A DNA stretch of 27,986 nt from assembly GCA_035946955.1 (NCBI GenBank), contig DASYYE010000180.1:1-27986 (forward strand), written 5' to 3'. Under the pieces are notes generated by a model, which searched no databases, was not told the DNA's origin, and worked only from the letters and a program-made list of their open reading frames with translations. Shown piece after piece: positions 8,147 through 16,706 of this stretch. Both the position numbers and the translations under genes were made by a program. Position 1 is the first letter of the stretch; every line of letters begins with the position of its first letter. The stretch is from DASYYE01 sp035946955 (GTDB lineage: Bacteria > Actinomycetota > Actinomycetes > Streptosporangiales > Streptosporangiaceae).

Positions 8147-9039
8147 GCATTGCGCGCAACGCCCCAGACCGCCTGGAGTGGCCCACCAAACCGAACCTGA
8201 GGTTCGGCTATGGCACCAACGGCTTCACCAACCACCGGCTGGCCGATGCGATCTCGGTCATCGCCGACCTGGGCTACTCCGGGGTCGCACTGACCCTCGA
8301 CCACCACCATCTCGACCCATTCGGGCGAGACCTGCCCGCCCGTGTCGCCGAGGTCTGGGCGCTGCTGGGACAGCGAGGGCTTGGCGTCGTCATCGAGACG
8401 GGCGCCAGGTACCTGCTGGACCCATGGTCCAAGCACGCCCCCACGCTGCTCGACGACGACCCGCAGCCCCGGCTGGATTTCCTCCGCCGGGCTGTGCGCA
8501 TCGGCGCGGACCTGGGCGCGGAAGCGGTTTCCTTCTGGTCCGGGGTGTGCCCCTCCGGCCTGCCTGAGCAGGAGGCATGGGACCGGCTGGTGAAAGGGTG
8601 CCAGGAGGTGGTGGCCGACGCGGACGCGGCCCGGGTCAAGCTGGGCTTCGAGCCGGAGCCGGGGATGCTCGTGGAGACGATGGATGACTGGTTCAAGCTG
8701 CGTGACGCGCTCGGCACGCCGGAGTGTTTTGGGATGACGCTCGACATCGGGCACTGCTGCTGCGTCGAGCCGCAGCCGGTGGCCGAATGTGTCCGGCGGG
8801 CCGCGCCGCACCTGGTCAACGTGCAGATCGACGACATGCGCCGGGGCGTGCACGAGCACCTCGAGTTCGGGCGTGGCGAGGTCGACTTCCCCGCCGCACT
8901 GGGTGCCCTGGCCGACGCCGGGTACGCCGGGCTGGTAGCGGTCGAACTGCCCCGGCACGCCCACGCAGCACCCGCGGTCGCCCATGAGTCGCTGACCTTC
9001 CTGCAGGCCGCCGAAGCCTCCCTGCAGGAGGCGCGATGA
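8143..9039 (+). CDS. Sugar phosphate isomerase/epimerase-like TIM barrel
   Basis: A 298-residue protein of the xylose-isomerase-like / AP endonuclease 2 TIM-barrel family. Visible strands and metal-ligand candidates include GYGTNGF, the Glu in GFEPEPGM, the His in TLDIGHCC, VNVQIDDM with a nearby His, and the closing VAVELPRH. The family usually binds divalent metal and isomerises or epimerises sugars and cyclitols (for example in inositol catabolism), so an action on an inositol-derived intermediate is a fair guess next to an inositol phosphate synthase. The start overlaps the UbiA-like gene in ATGA, and the stop overlaps eboA in the same way. It is distinct from the second TIM barrel of the operon, the EboE protein. 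No exact reaction is assigned. Confidence 0.85.
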   Translation: MSIARNAPDRLEWPTKPNLRFGYGTNGFTNHRLADAISVIADLGYSGVALTLDHHHLDPFGRDLPARVAEVWALLGQRGLGVVIETGARYLLDPWSKHAPTLLDDDPQPRLDFLRRAVRIGADLGAEAVSFWSGVCPSGLPEQEAWDRLVKGCQEVVADADAARVKLGFEPEPGMLVETMDDWFKLRDALGTPECFGMTLDIGHCCCVEPQPVAECVRRAAPHLVNVQIDDMRRGVHEHLEFGRGEVDFPAALGALADAGYAGLVAVELPRHAHAAPAVAHESLTFLQAAEASLQEAR

Positions 9040-9680
9040 CCTCCGCGATGACAGGGCTCGACCGAGACCTGCGAACCGCACTGGACGGCGTGGTCGGTGA
9101 CCCGGCGTGGCTGTCGGAGGCGCTGGACCGCGTGTCCACCGACCCGGGGGCGGTCACGGCGCTGTTCCCGGCGGTGGGAAGGAAATGCGGCCGCGGCCCG
9201 CTCTCGGCTCAGTGCCCCGGGCTGGCCGGGTGGACCGTGGACGACGCGGCCCGCGTACTGCTGCTCAGCTCACTGTCCCTGCGCGGGGCGCACCTGGCCA
9301 CGGAGGTGGCGGCGTTGTACCGGTACGGTGACGCGGCGGAGAAGCGGGGGGTGCTGCGGGCGCTGTCCCGGCTGGACATCGGCGGGGCCGGGCTGGACTT
9401 GGTGCTGGACGCACTGCGCACCAACGACCCACGGCTGGTGGCTGCCGCGCTCGGCCCCTGTGCCCGCGACCTGGATGACGCGATGTGGCGCCAGGGCGTG
9501 CTGAAGTGCGTGTTCATGGAAATCCCGCTGACCGTGGTGGACGGGCTGGCCGAGCGGGCTGACAGCGAACTGGCCCGGATGCTGGCCGGGCTGGCAGCGG
9601 AGCGGCAGGCGGCGGGCCGCCACATGCCGGCCGACGCGGTCGCCCTGCTGGCCCGTCTGACGAGTACGGAGGCGTACTGA
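9036..9680 (+). CDS. eboA: EboA domain-containing protein
   Basis: A 214-residue all-helical protein matching the EboA family by size, by its place before a TatD-like gene, and by features such as WTVDDAARVLLLSSL (about 69-83) and the C-terminal half with VLKCVFMEIPL (about 156-166). The helical repeats in VLRALSRLD and LVAAALGPCARDLDDAMW look like HEAT-type solenoid turns. No enzymatic motif is seen, so a scaffold or binding role is likely. Ebo genes have been linked to movement of a scytonemin precursor to the periplasm in a cyanobacterium; the biochemical role of EboA is unknown. It starts within ATGA with the TIM-barrel gene, and its TGA shares one base with the eboB start. Confidence 0.82.
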   Translation: MTSAMTGLDRDLRTALDGVVGDPAWLSEALDRVSTDPGAVTALFPAVGRKCGRGPLSAQCPGLAGWTVDDAARVLLLSSLSLRGAHLATEVAALYRYGDAAEKRGVLRALSRLDIGGAGLDLVLDALRTNDPRLVAAALGPCARDLDDAMWRQGVLKCVFMEIPLTVVDGLAERADSELARMLAGLAAERQAAGRHMPADAVALLARLTSTEAY

Positions 9681-10531
9681 TGCGGATCTTCGACCCACAC
9701 ATCCATATGAGTTCGCGCACGACAGACGATTACGAACGGATGGCCGCGGCCGGGGTGCGGGCACTGGTCGAGCCCGCCTTCTGGCTGGGCCAGCCGCGGA
9801 CCAGCCCCGGCTCGTTCACGGACTACTTCGACTCGCTGGTCGGCTGGGAGCCGTTCCGGGCCAGCCAGTTCGGGATCCGCCACCACTGCGCGATCGCGCT
9901 CAACCCGAAAGAGGCCAATGACCCGCGCTGCCGGGAGGTGCTCGGCCTGCTCCCCCGGTACCTGGCCAAGGACGGGGTGGTGGCGGTGGGGGAAGTCGGC
10001 TACGACTCGATGACCCCGGAAGAGGACGAGGTATTCGCTGCACAGCTCGCACTGGCCGTGGAGCACGACCTGCCAGCGCTGGTGCACACGCCGCACCGGG
10101 ACAAGCACCGGGGCACCGTGCGGACCCTCGACGTGGTCAAAGAGTCAGGCATCGCCCCGGAGCGGGTCGTGGTGGACCACCTCAACGAGGTGACAGTCGG
10201 CCTGGTCGCGGGCAGCGGCTGCTGGATGGCCTTCTCGATCTACCCGGACACCAAGATGTCCCCGCCACGGATGGCAGCCATCCTCCGCGAGTACGGCCTG
10301 GACCGGATGATGGTCAACTCGGCTGCCGACTGGGGCCGCTCGGACCCGCTGCTGACCCTGCGCACCGGCGAGGCGATGGCCGCGGCGGGGTTCACCGACG
10401 ACGACGTCGACCGGGTGCTGTGGCGCAACCCCGTGGAGTTCTTCGGCGCGTCCGGGCGGCTCGACGTGTCCGCGGTCCAGCGCCCCGAGGCCACCTTCGC
10501 CGACAACTCGATCCTGCGGGGCGGCGGCTGA
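9680..10531 (+). CDS. eboB: TatD-family metal-dependent hydrolase, EboB
   Basis: A 283-residue amidohydrolase-superfamily TIM barrel. The HxH motif appears at the N-terminus (IFDPHIHM, residues 3-10). Further metal ligands are plausible in VGEVGYDSM (Glu), LVHTPHRDKH, VVDHLNE and the late Asp in NSAADWG. This order fits TatD-like proteins. In ebo clusters this protein is called EboB. TatD enzymes hydrolyse phosphodiester or amide-like bonds, but the EboB substrate is not established. The gene is coupled to eboA (TGATG) and followed one base later by the eboE start. Function within the pathway, perhaps removing a phosphate or acyl group from a cyclitol intermediate, is inference. Confidence 0.87.
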   Translation: MRIFDPHIHMSSRTTDDYERMAAAGVRALVEPAFWLGQPRTSPGSFTDYFDSLVGWEPFRASQFGIRHHCAIALNPKEANDPRCREVLGLLPRYLAKDGVVAVGEVGYDSMTPEEDEVFAAQLALAVEHDLPALVHTPHRDKHRGTVRTLDVVKESGIAPERVVVDHLNEVTVGLVAGSGCWMAFSIYPDTKMSPPRMAAILREYGLDRMMVNSAADWGRSDPLLTLRTGEAMAAAGFTDDDVDRVLWRNPVEFFGASGRLDVSAVQRPEATFADNSILRGGG

Positions 10532-10532
10532 C

Positions 10533-11681
10533 ATGCGGCTCCGGCATCCGGGCGGGCACACAGTCCACCTCGGCTACTGCACCAATGTCCACCCCGGCGA
10601 GGACCTGGCGCAGATCATCGAGCAACTGGACACCTATGCCGCGGCCGTGCGCCAGCGGCTGGACTCCGACCGCCTCGGCCTCGGGCTGTGGCTGGCGGCA
10701 CCGGTCGCCGCGCACCTCGCGGCCGACCCCGGCGAAGTGGCGCGCCTGCGCAAGGAACTGGACGTCCGCGGGCTCGAGGTGGTCACGCTCAACGGCTTCC
10801 CGTACCAGGCGTTCCACGCCCCGGTCGTCAAGTACGCGGTCTACCAGCCGGACTGGACGACCAGCGAGCGGCTGGACTACACACTCAACCTGGCCAGGGT
10901 CCTGTCAGGCCTGCTGCCCGCCGACGCTGCCCGTGGCTCGGTGTCCACGCTGCCGCTGGCCTGGCGGACCCCGTGGACGCCGCAGCGTTCCGCCCAGGTG
11001 CGCCAGCGCCTTGACGAACTGGCGGTCTGCCTCGCCCGGCTGCGGGAAGAGACCGGGCGGCTGGTGCGCATCGCGTTCGAGCCGGAGCCGGGCTGCGTGG
11101 TCGAGTCGACCAGCCAGGCGGTCGCCGAGCTGTCCGGCGTGGACACCGAGTACCTCGGCGTGTGCCTGGACCTCGCCCACCTGGCCTGTGCGTGGGAGGA
11201 GCCGGCGCAGGCACTGGCGGCGCTGGCCCGTGCCGGGCTGCCGGTGGTGAAGGTGCAGGTGTCCGCCGCGCTGGCCGCCGACGACCCAGCCGAACCCGCC
11301 GCCGCTGCGGCCCTGCGCGGGTACGCGGAGCCCAGGTTCCTGCACCAGACGCGCACCGCAGCCAACCAGGGAACGGATGACCTGGCCGAGGCGCTCGACG
11401 GTGGCCTGCCCGGGCCATGGCGGGTGCACTTCCATGTACCAGTTCACGCCGCGCCGCAGCCGCCGCTGCACTCGACCATGGACGTGCTGCGGGCGGCACT
11501 CGCGGCACTGCTGGGCGGTGACGCCCCCTGCTGTGACCACTTCGATGTGGAGACCTACACGTGGGGCGTGCTGCCCCCGGACCAGCGTCCGTCGGGGCCC
11601 GCGCAACTGGCGGACGGAATCGCCGCCGAACTCGGTTTCACCAGGGACGAGATGCTCGCCCTCGGCATGGTGGAGGCTTGA
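10533..11681 (+). CDS. eboE: Metabolite traffic protein EboE (TIM barrel)
   Basis: A 382-residue xylose-isomerase-like barrel of the EboE family. The diagnostic start reads HLGYCTNVHPGE (about residues 12-23), followed by LNGFPYQAFH, the Glu of FEPEPGCVVE, and LGVCLDLAHLAC, a pattern shared with metal-binding sugar isomerases. The C-terminal domain contains FHVPVHAAP and DHFDVETYTWGVLPP, a good family marker. The gene lies one base after eboB and its TGA overlaps the eboF ATG. The family is named for the transport phenotype described for cyanobacterial ebo mutants, although the fold is that of an enzyme and not of a transporter. The assignment is confident; the reaction is unknown. Confidence 0.88.
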   Translation: MRLRHPGGHTVHLGYCTNVHPGEDLAQIIEQLDTYAAAVRQRLDSDRLGLGLWLAAPVAAHLAADPGEVARLRKELDVRGLEVVTLNGFPYQAFHAPVVKYAVYQPDWTTSERLDYTLNLARVLSGLLPADAARGSVSTLPLAWRTPWTPQRSAQVRQRLDELAVCLARLREETGRLVRIAFEPEPGCVVESTSQAVAELSGVDTEYLGVCLDLAHLACAWEEPAQALAALARAGLPVVKVQVSAALAADDPAEPAAAAALRGYAEPRFLHQTRTAANQGTDDLAEALDGGLPGPWRVHFHVPVHAAPQPPLHSTMDVLRAALAALLGGDAPCCDHFDVETYTWGVLPPDQRPSGPAQLADGIAAELGFTRDEMLALGMVEA

Positions 11682-13075
11682 TGACCGGCCGCAGGCCCCT
11701 TGTTGTCCTCGACGTGGTCGGGCTCACCCCCCGGCTGCTGGCGCACATGCCGCACCTGTCGGCGCTGGCCGCGCAGGACGGCTGGCAGGCCGAGCTGGGG
11801 ACTGTCCTGCCCGCGGTCACCTGCTCGGTGCAGTCCACGCTGCTGACCGGGGCGCTGCCACGCGAGCACGGCATCGTCGGCAACGGCTGGTACTTCCGGG
11901 ATGTCGGCGAGGTGCTGCTGTGGCGGCAGCACAACGAACTCGTGGCCGGGGACAAGCTGTGGGACGCGGCGCGCCGGGCCCACTCCGGGTACACGGTCGC
12001 CAACATCTGCTGGTGGTACGCGATGGGCGCTCATGTGGACTGGACGGTCACGCCACGGCCCGTGTACCACGCGGATGGCCGCAAGGAGCCAGACTGCTAC
12101 GCCGACCCGCCTGAGCTGCGTGATGAGCTCACCGCGAGGTTTGGGATATTCCCATTGTTCAACTACTGGGGGCCGACCGCAGGACTGCCGTCATCGGCAT
12201 GGATCTGCCGGGCGGCGGAGCACATCATGGCCCGTCACGACCCGGACCTCACGCTCGTGTACGTGCCGCACCTCGACTACGACCTGCAGCGGTACGGCCC
12301 GGGCGGGGAGGAGGCCGCTGCGGCGGCAGGAGCGCTGGACGGGGTGCTCGCTCCGCTGCTGGACGCGGCGCGGGCACGGGAGGCGACCGTGGTGGCGCTG
12401 TCCGAGTACGGCATCACGGAAGCCAGCCGCCCAGTGCACGTCAACCGGATCCTGCGCGGTGAGGGCCTGCTGCGCGTGTACACACAGGACGGCATGGAGT
12501 ACCTGGACCCGTGGACCTCGCGGGCGTTCGCGGTCGCCGACCACCAGACGGCCCACGTGTACGTGGCCGACCCGGCCGACCTGCCAGCGGTGCGTAAGGT
12601 CTGCGCGGAGCTGCCCGGCGTCGCCGAGGTACTCGACGAGCCGGCCAAGGCAGCCCACGGCCTCGACCACCCCCGCTCGGGTGAGCTGGTCCTGGTAGCT
12701 GAGCCGGGAGCCTGGTTCACCTACTACTACTGGCTGGACGATGCGCGTGCCCCGGACTTCGCCACGCTGGTGGACATCCACCGCAAGCCGGGGTACGACC
12801 CGGCCGAGCTGTTCTTCGACCCGGCCGCGCCCGGTGCGGCCAGACGGCGCGCCGCGATCGCGCTGGCCCGCAAGAAGCTGGGCATGCGGTACCTGATGAG
12901 CGTGGTCGGGCTGGACGCAGGGGCCGCAGCGGTGCGCGGCACCCACGGCCGGCTGCCCGAGGCCGCTGACGACGGCCCGGTGCTGCTCTGTTCCAGCCCG
13001 CAGGGTGCCCGGCCCCGGTACGAGGCCACCGAGGTCAAAGACCTGCTGCTGCAGCTCGCCGGTCTCCCGCGCTAA
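11681..13075 (+). CDS. eboF: Nucleotide pyrophosphatase/phosphodiesterase-like protein, EboF
   Basis: A 464-residue alkaline-phosphatase-superfamily protein. Metal and nucleophile positions are recognisable: Asp in VVLDVVGL, the Thr region in PAVTCSVQSTLLTG, PREHGIVGNGWYF, Asp/His in VYVPHLDYDLQRYG (about 200-213), LSEYGI in place of the usual SDHG, and a late His in VADHQTAH. Relatives hydrolyse phosphodiesters or phosphate monoesters. No signal peptide is visible, so it is probably cytosolic despite its link to periplasmic metabolites. It is the last gene of the coupled run. A 168-bp gap without a clear terminator follows. It could remove a phosphate or pyrophosphate from the pathway product. 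The family is confident; the substrate is not known. Confidence 0.87.
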   Translation: MTGRRPLVVLDVVGLTPRLLAHMPHLSALAAQDGWQAELGTVLPAVTCSVQSTLLTGALPREHGIVGNGWYFRDVGEVLLWRQHNELVAGDKLWDAARRAHSGYTVANICWWYAMGAHVDWTVTPRPVYHADGRKEPDCYADPPELRDELTARFGIFPLFNYWGPTAGLPSSAWICRAAEHIMARHDPDLTLVYVPHLDYDLQRYGPGGEEAAAAAGALDGVLAPLLDAARAREATVVALSEYGITEASRPVHVNRILRGEGLLRVYTQDGMEYLDPWTSRAFAVADHQTAHVYVADPADLPAVRKVCAELPGVAEVLDEPAKAAHGLDHPRSGELVLVAEPGAWFTYYYWLDDARAPDFATLVDIHRKPGYDPAELFFDPAAPGAARRRAAIALARKKLGMRYLMSVVGLDAGAAAVRGTHGRLPEAADDGPVLLCSSPQGARPRYEATEVKDLLLQLAGLPR

Positions 13076-13243
13076 GCCGGAGCCACTACGGGAACACGCA
13101 GTCATTCGCCGGAAAAGACCGGATGCCGCCCGAATTGAATACTCCTGAACTCTTGGCGCCTACTCCTCGGTACAGGCCTGATCTGCGGACTATGAGCAGG
13201 ATGTGGCTTCCAGGTGACGCTCCCTTGAGGTACCGTCCGCCAT

Positions 13244-14044
13244 GTGCCGGTAGCAGTGGTCAACGGGATCCGGGTCAGTTACGCCGATTCTGGGGGTGAC
13301 GGGCTGGCCGTCGTGCTGAGCCACGGGTTCCTGCTGGACGAGTCGATGTTCGACGCCCAAGTCGCCGCACTCACGCCGGAGTTCCGGGTGGTCACCTGGG
13401 ACCAGCGCGGCCACGGCGGCACCTTTGCACCCGGCCCTTTCAGCTACTGGGACTCGGCCTGGGACGTGCTGGGACTGCTCGACCACCTCGGCATTCAGCA
13501 GGCCGTCCTCGGCGGCAACTCCCAGGGCGGCTTCCTCAGCCTGCGTGCCGCGATGCTGGCACCGCAGCGGGTGCGGGGCCTGATCCTGATCGACACCCAG
13601 GCTGGTCCCGAGCAGGAGGCCAACCGCCCGGGATACGAGGAGATATTCCAGACCTGGCAGGCCCAGGGACCGGAGCCGGTCCAGGAGATCGTCGCCGCCA
13701 TCATCCTTGGCCCTGGCCAGTGGGACGCCTGGTACGACAAGTGGGCCGAGCAGTACGCCAAGTGGGCACCCGGCAACCTCGGCCAGTTCACCTGGCCGTT
13801 CCGGTGCCTGATGGACCGCGACGACATCACCCGCAGGCTCCGTGAGGTCACCTGCCCGGCCCTGATCGTCCATGGCAGTGAGGACGCCGCGATCCCGCTG
13901 GAGCGGGCCGAGGCGATGTGCGACGGTTTGGCTGGCCCGACCACGTTCACACTGGTCAATGGGGCCAGCCATTCGTCCAACATCACCCACCCGGTCGAGG
14001 TGAACGCCGAAATCGTGGACTTCCTGCACACGCTGGCCCACTAG
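13244..14044 (+). CDS. Alpha/beta hydrolase
   Basis: A 266-residue alpha/beta-hydrolase fold enzyme. The oxyanion-hole motif is SHGFLLDESMFD (about residues 26-37) and the nucleophile elbow is GGNSQGG with Ser. The acid is in HGSEDAAIP, and the catalytic His is in GASHSSNITHP near the C-terminus. The length is normal for the family. The best start is GTG at 13244 (MPVAVVNGIRVSY); an overlapping ATG two bases earlier is out of frame. A TTGAGG lies 13 bases upstream, which is rather far. The gene points the same way as the ebo-type operon but has its own 168-bp upstream gap, so membership in the pathway is uncertain. The substrate could be an ester, lactone or epoxide. Confidence 0.88.
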   Translation: MPVAVVNGIRVSYADSGGDGLAVVLSHGFLLDESMFDAQVAALTPEFRVVTWDQRGHGGTFAPGPFSYWDSAWDVLGLLDHLGIQQAVLGGNSQGGFLSLRAAMLAPQRVRGLILIDTQAGPEQEANRPGYEEIFQTWQAQGPEPVQEIVAAIILGPGQWDAWYDKWAEQYAKWAPGNLGQFTWPFRCLMDRDDITRRLREVTCPALIVHGSEDAAIPLERAEAMCDGLAGPTTFTLVNGASHSSNITHPVEVNAEIVDFLHTLAH

Positions 14045-14097
14045 CGGCTGGCCGCGCCACCAGACCTGGGCCAGACAGCGCTCAGCTGTGGCATGAC

Positions 14098-14310
14098 TCA
14101 GAGTTCGTCTTCTTCGCTCTCGTACTCGCGGAAGTGGCCGCCGTCCCCGGCCTCTACCTCAGCGACATCCTCGGCCGCAGCCTCCTTGATCTTCTCGAAC
14201 TTCGGGTCGGCCCTCCCCGGCCCCGGGACCACCCAGCGCCGTAACCAGCCTGGCTCCTCTGGAGACTTGGTGAATTCAACCTTGGCGGTAAGCCAGGATA
14301 AAAAGCCCAT
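14098..14310 (-). CDS. Small hypothetical protein with acidic C-terminus
   Basis: A 70-residue protein that I do not recognise. It starts GFLSWLTAKVEF, contains a Trp/Pro-rich middle (PGWLRRWVVPGPG) and ends in a highly acidic tail (YESEEDEL). There is no membrane segment or signal peptide. The ATG at 14310 is backed by a GGGAGG five bases upstream, which favours a real gene. It converges on the alpha/beta hydrolase with a 53-bp gap and is divergent from the ATPase-VOC fusion gene. Confidence 0.65.
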   Translation of the reverse strand: MGFLSWLTAKVEFTKSPEEPGWLRRWVVPGPGRADPKFEKIKEAAAEDVAEVEAGDGGHFREYESEEDEL

Positions 14311-14462
14311 AGCGCCCTCCCTGGTCGGCACAATCTGGAGTTCCCGGCACCCGGTTACTTCATGCCTGTCCAGCGGCAAGGGCTGTATTGGCTCCCGTCC
14401 TGATTGGCCGTGGGGCTGACTGCGCCGGCCCCCTCCCCGTTGGTCCCGGGCGATAATTTGCT

Positions 14463-15851
14463 ATGGCAACCGGGAGGCGCATGACCGGGAATCTGCCAGC
14501 GGAGCTGACCAGCTTCGTCGGCCGCCGCGCTGAGCTGGCAGAGGTCAAGCGGCTGCTGGCCGAGTCCCGGCTGGTGACGCTGACCGGAGTAGGCGGGGTC
14601 GGCAAGACCCGGCTGGCGCTGCGGGCCGCGGCCGGACTGCGACGGGCGTTTCGCGACGGGGTGTGGCTGGTCCAACTCGACCAACTGCGCGACGAAGCGC
14701 TGGTTACCCAGGCCGTTGCGGAGACGCTGGGCCTGGACGACCGGGCCGGGCACGCCCTCGCCACGACGCTGACGGACTATCTGGCCGGGCGGGAACTGCT
14801 GCTGGTGCTGGACAACTGCGAGCACCTGGTGGACGCGGTCGCCAAACTGGCCGACCTGCTGCTGCGGGCAGCGGCTGGGCTGCGGATCCTGGCCACCAGC
14901 CGGGAAACGCTCAACATCACCGGGGAGACGGTGTACGCGGTGCCGCCGCTGCGGGCGCCGGAGGCCGGGCGGCAGCTGAGTGTGGCGGAGCTGGCACGGT
15001 TCCCGGCGCCGGGCCTGTTCGCCGAGCGGGCGGCGCAGGTGCTGCCGGGGTTCGCACTCACCGAGGCGAACACGGCGGCGGTGGCCGGGATCTGCCGCCG
15101 GCTGGAGGGGCTGCCGCTGGCCATCGAACTGGCCGCGGCACGGCTGCCGGTGCTGTCACCGGAGCAGATCGAAGCCCGGCTGGGCGCCCGGCTGGACCTG
15201 CTGACCCGGGGCGGCCGCACCCAGCCGGCCCGCCAGCAGACACTGCGGGCCTCGATCGAATGGAGCTATGAGCTGTGCAGCCAGGCCGAGCGGCTGTTGT
15301 GGGCACGGCTGTCGGTGTTCGCCGACGGGTTTGAGCTGGACGCGGCCGAGGGCATCTGCGCGGATCACAGGCTGGCCGTCGAGCAGGTGCTGGAGTTGCT
15401 GGCCGCGCTGGCCGGCAAGGTCAAGATGCGGCTGGAGGTCGACATCATCTCCGTCTCCGACGTCGACCGGGCCAAGGAGTTCTACACCCGCCTGGGCTGG
15501 CGGCTCGACAACGACGTCGCACCACTGCCCGGCCTGCGGATCGTGCAGCTCACTCCCCCCGGCTCGCCCGCCTCGATCACCTTCGGCCAGGGACTCACCA
15601 CGGCCACCCCCGGCTCAGCCACCGGCGGGCTGATCGTGTCCAACATCGAAGCGGCCCACGCCGAACTGGCCGGCCGCGGCATCGAGGCCAGTGACATCTG
15701 GCACGGCCCGCCGTTCCCGGCCGAGGCACGCCAGCCCGGCCCCGACCCCCAGCGCACCAGCTACGGCTCGTTCTTCGCCTTCACCGACCCCGACGGCAAC
15801 AACTGGCTCGTCCAGGAGGTCACCACGCGGCGCCCCGGCGTCATGGACTAG
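14463..15851 (+). CDS. Truncated LuxR-type NB-ARC ATPase fused to a VOC domain
   Basis: A 462-residue chimera. Residues 1-320 match the ATPase part of large AfsR/LuxR-type regulators: LPAELTSFVGRRAEL, the Walker A GVGGVGKTR (42-50), a Walker B-like LLLVLDNCEH, the GLPLAIELAAARL motif, and RTQPARQQTLRASIEWSY. Such proteins are normally 700 residues or more, with TPR repeats and often a C-terminal LuxR HTH, all missing here. At residue 322 the chain becomes a complete glyoxalase-like domain starting MRLEVDIISVSDVDRAKEFY and ending FTDPDGNNWLVQEV. The join AALAGK/VKMRLE is in frame. An internal ATG at 15426 with AAGG upstream could still make the VOC protein alone. This looks like a deletion fusion; whether the fused protein has a function is unknown. 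Confidence 0.82.
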   Translation: MATGRRMTGNLPAELTSFVGRRAELAEVKRLLAESRLVTLTGVGGVGKTRLALRAAAGLRRAFRDGVWLVQLDQLRDEALVTQAVAETLGLDDRAGHALATTLTDYLAGRELLLVLDNCEHLVDAVAKLADLLLRAAAGLRILATSRETLNITGETVYAVPPLRAPEAGRQLSVAELARFPAPGLFAERAAQVLPGFALTEANTAAVAGICRRLEGLPLAIELAAARLPVLSPEQIEARLGARLDLLTRGGRTQPARQQTLRASIEWSYELCSQAERLLWARLSVFADGFELDAAEGICADHRLAVEQVLELLAALAGKVKMRLEVDIISVSDVDRAKEFYTRLGWRLDNDVAPLPGLRIVQLTPPGSPASITFGQGLTTATPGSATGGLIVSNIEAAHAELAGRGIEASDIWHGPPFPAEARQPGPDPQRTSYGSFFAFTDPDGNNWLVQEVTTRRPGVMD

Positions 15852-15953
15852 CCGGTATGACCGCACCCAGCGTGCCCCCGGTCGCCACGCCCACGGCGGC
15901 CGGGGCAAGGTGGCGACAGGAACGCGTCCTCGGCACTGCTGGGCACCGTCGGT

Positions 15954-16619
15954 ATGGTGACGGCCATGCCCGATAGCCCTCAGCCAGGCGGCCCGGTCAC
16001 GGCAGCCGACGTCGAGCAGGCCGTGGCGCTGGCACTCGCCGGGATGCGTGATGCGCTGGCGGCGGACTGGCATACCCGCGCGGGCACGCTGGAGTGGGAC
16101 TGCTGGGAGACCGTCGAGCACATGAGCGATGACCTGTTCGGCTATGCGGCCCAGCTAGGCCCGAGGAACCCCCCGCTCAGGGATCCGGTGCCATTTGCGT
16201 GTGCGGCTCGCCGACCGGGAGGCCCGGTTGGCGCAATCTCAGTAGGTCCGGGCTCAGGGCCTGCTGGCCTGTTGCAGGTATTTGAGGCGACTGGGGCGCT
16301 ACTGGCCACGATGGTCGCCGCGTCGCGGCCTTACCCGGTGGGCCAGCAGCCGTTCGGTGTTGCCGATCCCACTGGCTTTGCCGCCACCATTGGCGTCGCG
16401 GAGGTCCTTGTGCACATGCGTGATGTCGCCCAAGGGCTGGGCATCGTCTGGGCGCCGCCGGGCGGCCTGTGCCGCCGGGCACTTACCCGCCTGTTCCCCG
16501 ATGCGCCTGCCGAGACCGATCCGTGGACAACCCTGCTGTGGGCCACCGGCCGCGGCGAGCTTGCGGGCTATCCAACCGTCACCTCCTGGCGCTGGCACAC
16601 CGGCCGACCAGCAACCTAG
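15954..16619 (+). CDS. DinB-like / mycothiol-dependent maleylpyruvate isomerase-type protein
   Basis: A 221-residue helical protein. The pattern DWHTRAGTLEWDCWETVEHM (about residues 41-60) and the later EVLVHMRDVAQGLG (about 147-160) resemble the metal-binding four-helix bundle of DinB and mycothiol-dependent isomerase families, with candidate His ligands in both motifs. These families commonly use mycothiol in actinobacteria, but the substrate here is unknown. The start is ambiguous: the ATG at 15954 and one at 15966 are both in frame, and neither has a clear ribosome binding site, so leaderless translation is possible. It follows the ATPase-VOC fusion by about 100 bp in the same direction. 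Confidence 0.7.
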   Translation: MVTAMPDSPQPGGPVTAADVEQAVALALAGMRDALAADWHTRAGTLEWDCWETVEHMSDDLFGYAAQLGPRNPPLRDPVPFACAARRPGGPVGAISVGPGSGPAGLLQVFEATGALLATMVAASRPYPVGQQPFGVADPTGFAATIGVAEVLVHMRDVAQGLGIVWAPPGGLCRRALTRLFPDAPAETDPWTTLLWATGRGELAGYPTVTSWRWHTGRPAT

Positions 16620-16706
16620 TCAAGACCGCCGGTCATCCGTAGGTACCAGCGCGAATCAGCCTGCGGGGCGACGCGCTGGCAATCCCCAATCACTAAGGTC
16701 GAAGGC

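Noticed and set aside
7774..9081. A 435-codon minus-strand frame opposite the UbiA-like and TIM-barrel genes
   Set aside because: It has no domain resemblance, is antisense to two well-supported coupled genes, and has the composition of a shadow.
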